In this document: in pieces, positions 62,423 to 64,000 of the stretch
How positions within the stretch are numbered: the stretch's first letter is position 1
How the letters are laid out: each line of letters opens with the position of its first letter
Origin: Streptomyces griseus
GTDB taxonomy: Bacteria; Actinomycetota; Actinomycetes; Streptomycetales; Streptomycetaceae
Direction: 5' to 3'
Length of the DNA stretch: 64,000 nt
Assembly: GCF_001715295.1 (NCBI RefSeq)
Contig: NZ_MDKB01000001.1
Coordinates: forward strand, 494,227 to 558,226
Program-made: the position numbers and the translations under genes
The notes under the pieces: generated by a model
What the model was told of the DNA's origin: nothing
The model's input: the letters and a program-made list of their open reading frames with translations, nothing else
Databases searched by the model: none

Positions 62423-63451
62423 GTGAAGGCACTCGTGAAGCAGAAGGCCGAGCCGGGACTCTGGCTGATGGACGTACCGGAGCCGGAGATCGGCCCCGGG
62501 GACGTCCTGATCAAGGTCCTGCGCACCGGGATCTGCGGCACCGACCTCCACATCCGCGCCTACGACGGGTGGGCGCAGCAGGCCGTGCGCACCCCCCTCG
62601 TCCTGGGCCACGAGTTCGTCGGCGAGGTGGCGGACCTCGGCGCCGACGTCGTCGACATCAAGGTCGGCGACCTGGTCAGCGGCGAGGGCCACCTCGTCTG
62701 CGGCAAGTGCCGCAACTGCCTCGCCGGGCGGCGCCACCTCTGCCGCTCCACGCTCGGGCTCGGCGTGGGCCGGGACGGCGCCTTCGCCGAGTACCTGTCG
62801 CTGCCCGCCTCGAACGTATGGGTGCACCGGGAGAAGGTCGACCTCGACGTCGCCGCCATCTTCGACCCGTTCGGCAACGCCGTGCACACCGCGCTCTCCT
62901 TCCCGCTGGTCGGCGAGGACGTGCTGATCACCGGCGCGGGCCCCATCGGCATCATGGCCGCCGCCGTCGCCCGGCACGCCGGCGCGCGCAACGTCGTCAT
63001 CACCGACGTCAGCGAGCCCCGCCTCGAACTGGCCAGGAAGGTCGGCGTCAGCCTCGCCCTCGACGTCGGCAAGGAGACCATCGCCGACGGTCAGCGCCGC
63101 CTCGGCCTGCGCGAGGGCTTCGACATCGGCCTGGAGATGTCCGGCCGCCCCGAAGCCATGCAGGACATGATCGCCAACATGACGCACGGCGGCCGGATCG
63201 CCATGCTCGGACTGCCGTCCGGCCAGTTCCCCGTGGACTGGTCGCGCATCGTCACCTCCATGCTCACGATCAAGGGCATCTACGGCCGTGAGATGTACGA
63301 GACGTGGTACGCCATGTCCGTGATGCTCGAAGGCGGACTCGACCTCGCCCCCGTGATCACCGGGCGGTACGGCTACCGCGACTTCGAGGCGGCCTTCGAC
63401 GACGCCGCCGGCGGTCGCGGCGGCAAGGTCCTGCTCGACTGGGCCGCCTGA
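62423..63451 (+). CDS. tdh: L-threonine 3-dehydrogenase
   Basis: Oxidises L-threonine to 2-amino-3-ketobutyrate with NAD. 342 aa zinc-dependent medium-chain dehydrogenase: catalytic zinc ligands in GICGTDLH and GHEFVGEV, structural zinc [15 protein letters not shown], Rossmann motif [19 protein letters not shown], and NAD-binding VITDVSE. The C-terminus matches Tdh rather than sorbitol dehydrogenases. GTG at 62423 with GGGAG upstream. kbl follows 41 bp later, giving the classical two-step threonine to glycine pathway. Confidence 0.95.
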   Translation: MKALVKQKAEPGLWLMDVPEPEIGPGDVLIKVLRTGICGTDLHIRAYDGWAQQAVRTPLVLGHEFVGEVADLGADVVDIKVGDLVSGEGHLVCGKCRNCLAGRRHLCRSTLGLGVGRDGAFAEYLSLPASNVWVHREKVDLDVAAIFDPFGNAVHTALSFPLVGEDVLITGAGPIGIMAAAVARHAGARNVVITDVSEPRLELARKVGVSLALDVGKETIADGQRRLGLREGFDIGLEMSGRPEAMQDMIANMTHGGRIAMLGLPSGQFPVDWSRIVTSMLTIKGIYGREMYETWYAMSVMLEGGLDLAPVITGRYGYRDFEAAFDDAAGGRGGKVLLDWAA

Positions 63452-63492
63452 AGCTCTTCGTACGCACCCGTACCCACCTGGGAGACCTCCTC

Positions 63493-64000
63493 ATGTTCGC
63501 CTCCGTGCGCGACGACCTGTCCACCACCCTCGACGAGATCCGGGACGCCGGGCTCCAGAAGCCCGAGCGCGTGATCGGCACCCCCCAGTCGGCCACCGTC
63601 GCCGTCACCTCCGGCGGCCGCGCCGGTGAGGTGCTCAACTTCTGCGCCAACAACTACCTTGGCCTGGCCGACCACCCCGAGGTCGTCGCCGCCGCCCACG
63701 AGGCGCTGGACCGCTGGGGCTACGGCCTGGCGTCCGTCCGCTTCATCTGCGGCACGCAGGAGGTCCACAAGGAGCTGGAGCAGCGGCTCTCGGCCTTCCT
63801 CGGCCAGGAGGACACGATCCTCTACTCCTCCTGCTTCGACGCCAACGGCGGTGTCTTCGAAACCCTCCTCGGCCCCGAGGACGCGGTGATCTCCGACGCC
63901 CTCAACCACGCCTCCATCATCGACGGCATCCGCCTGTCCAAGGCCGAGCGCTACCGCTACGCCAACCGCGACATGGCCGATCTGGAGGAGCAGCTCAAGA
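63493..64000 (+). CDS. kbl: 2-amino-3-ketobutyrate CoA ligase (glycine C-acetyltransferase), partial
   Basis: Converts the Tdh product and CoA to glycine and acetyl-CoA, a PLP enzyme. The first 169 residues are in the window, the rest lies beyond its right edge. The start [58 protein letters not shown] and [12 protein letters not shown] are the standard alpha-oxoamine synthase N-terminal motifs; the PLP lysine is not yet reached. ATG at 63493 with GGGAGACC upstream. Confidence 0.94.
   Translation, partial: MFASVRDDLSTTLDEIRDAGLQKPERVIGTPQSATVAVTSGGRAGEVLNFCANNYLGLADHPEVVAAAHEALDRWGYGLASVRFICGTQEVHKELEQRLSAFLGQEDTILYSSCFDANGGVFETLLGPEDAVISDALNHASIIDGIRLSKAERYRYANRDMADLEEQLK

Noticed and set aside
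1..64000. tRNA genes, rRNA genes or CRISPR arrays
   Set aside because: Intergenic regions were read for cloverleaf and regularly spaced repeats; none was convincing.

Overview
The window reads as chromosomal DNA of a Streptomyces or close relative. It is very GC-rich with strongly G/C third codon positions, GTG starts are common, and it carries the sporulation regulator whiI, the actinobacterial coproporphyrin-dependent haem genes, a Tat-exported PhoX, a snapalysin and TIGR04222/DUF692 genes. No tRNA, rRNA, CRISPR array, integrase or transposase was seen.

Region 1 (1-25.7 kb) is mostly conserved chromosome. In order: whiI (-), a DUF3000 gene (-), hemE (+), an FAD/NAD disulfide reductase (-), a DUF4349 lipoprotein (-), hemY and hemQ (+, translationally overlapped), an APC permease, a three-gene minus-strand unit (DUF692/MNIO enzyme, a TIGR04222 protein with a Cys/Gly/Ser tail, a second TIGR04222 protein), a PTH2-like peptidyl-tRNA hydrolase, an AIM24 protein, a small zinc-ribbon protein, a polysaccharide deacetylase lipoprotein, PhoX, OsmC, zapE, a RibD-C reductase, a conserved unknown, murC, msrB, and a tetR-mmpL pair with a clear operator.

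Region 2 (about 26.0-56.4 kb) is the accessory centrepiece: a single-strand (+) contractile injection system (eCIS / phage-tail-like) operon of 19 genes. It encodes sheath, tube, zinc-ribbon baseplate-assembly protein, a small proline-rich protein, Pvc16/DUF4255 cap-like protein, AAA+ ATPase, a 94-aa protein, a 2055-aa DUF4157 (eCIS-core) protein with a nuclease-like C-terminal tip, an immunity-like protein, CIS-tube/LysM and gpD hub proteins, gpV spike, PAAR-like tip, gp25, two large J-like baseplate proteins, a gpI/beta-helix tail protein, a DUF6519 protein and a signal-less peptidoglycan amidase. There are no capsid, portal, terminase or integrase genes, so it is not a prophage. No separate tape-measure gene is evident. 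The effector tip and the gene after it have visibly lower GC at third codon positions, suggesting an exchangeable toxin/immunity cassette, which is unusual for an eCIS.

Region 3 (56.6-64 kb) has a snapalysin protease (-), a GTPase-associated protein 1 homologue (-), an alpha/beta hydrolase behind a promoter overlapped by two palindromic operators, a MarR regulator, and the threonine-degradation pair tdh-kbl, kbl running off the window end.

Two diverged copies of a ~160-bp structured repeat lie directly downstream of the two minus-strand genes for secreted enzymes (phoX and snapalysin). The most interesting leads are the eCIS toxin/immunity pair and its large effector-scaffold, and the MNIO/TIGR04222 unit as a probable cysteine-modifying post-translational system.
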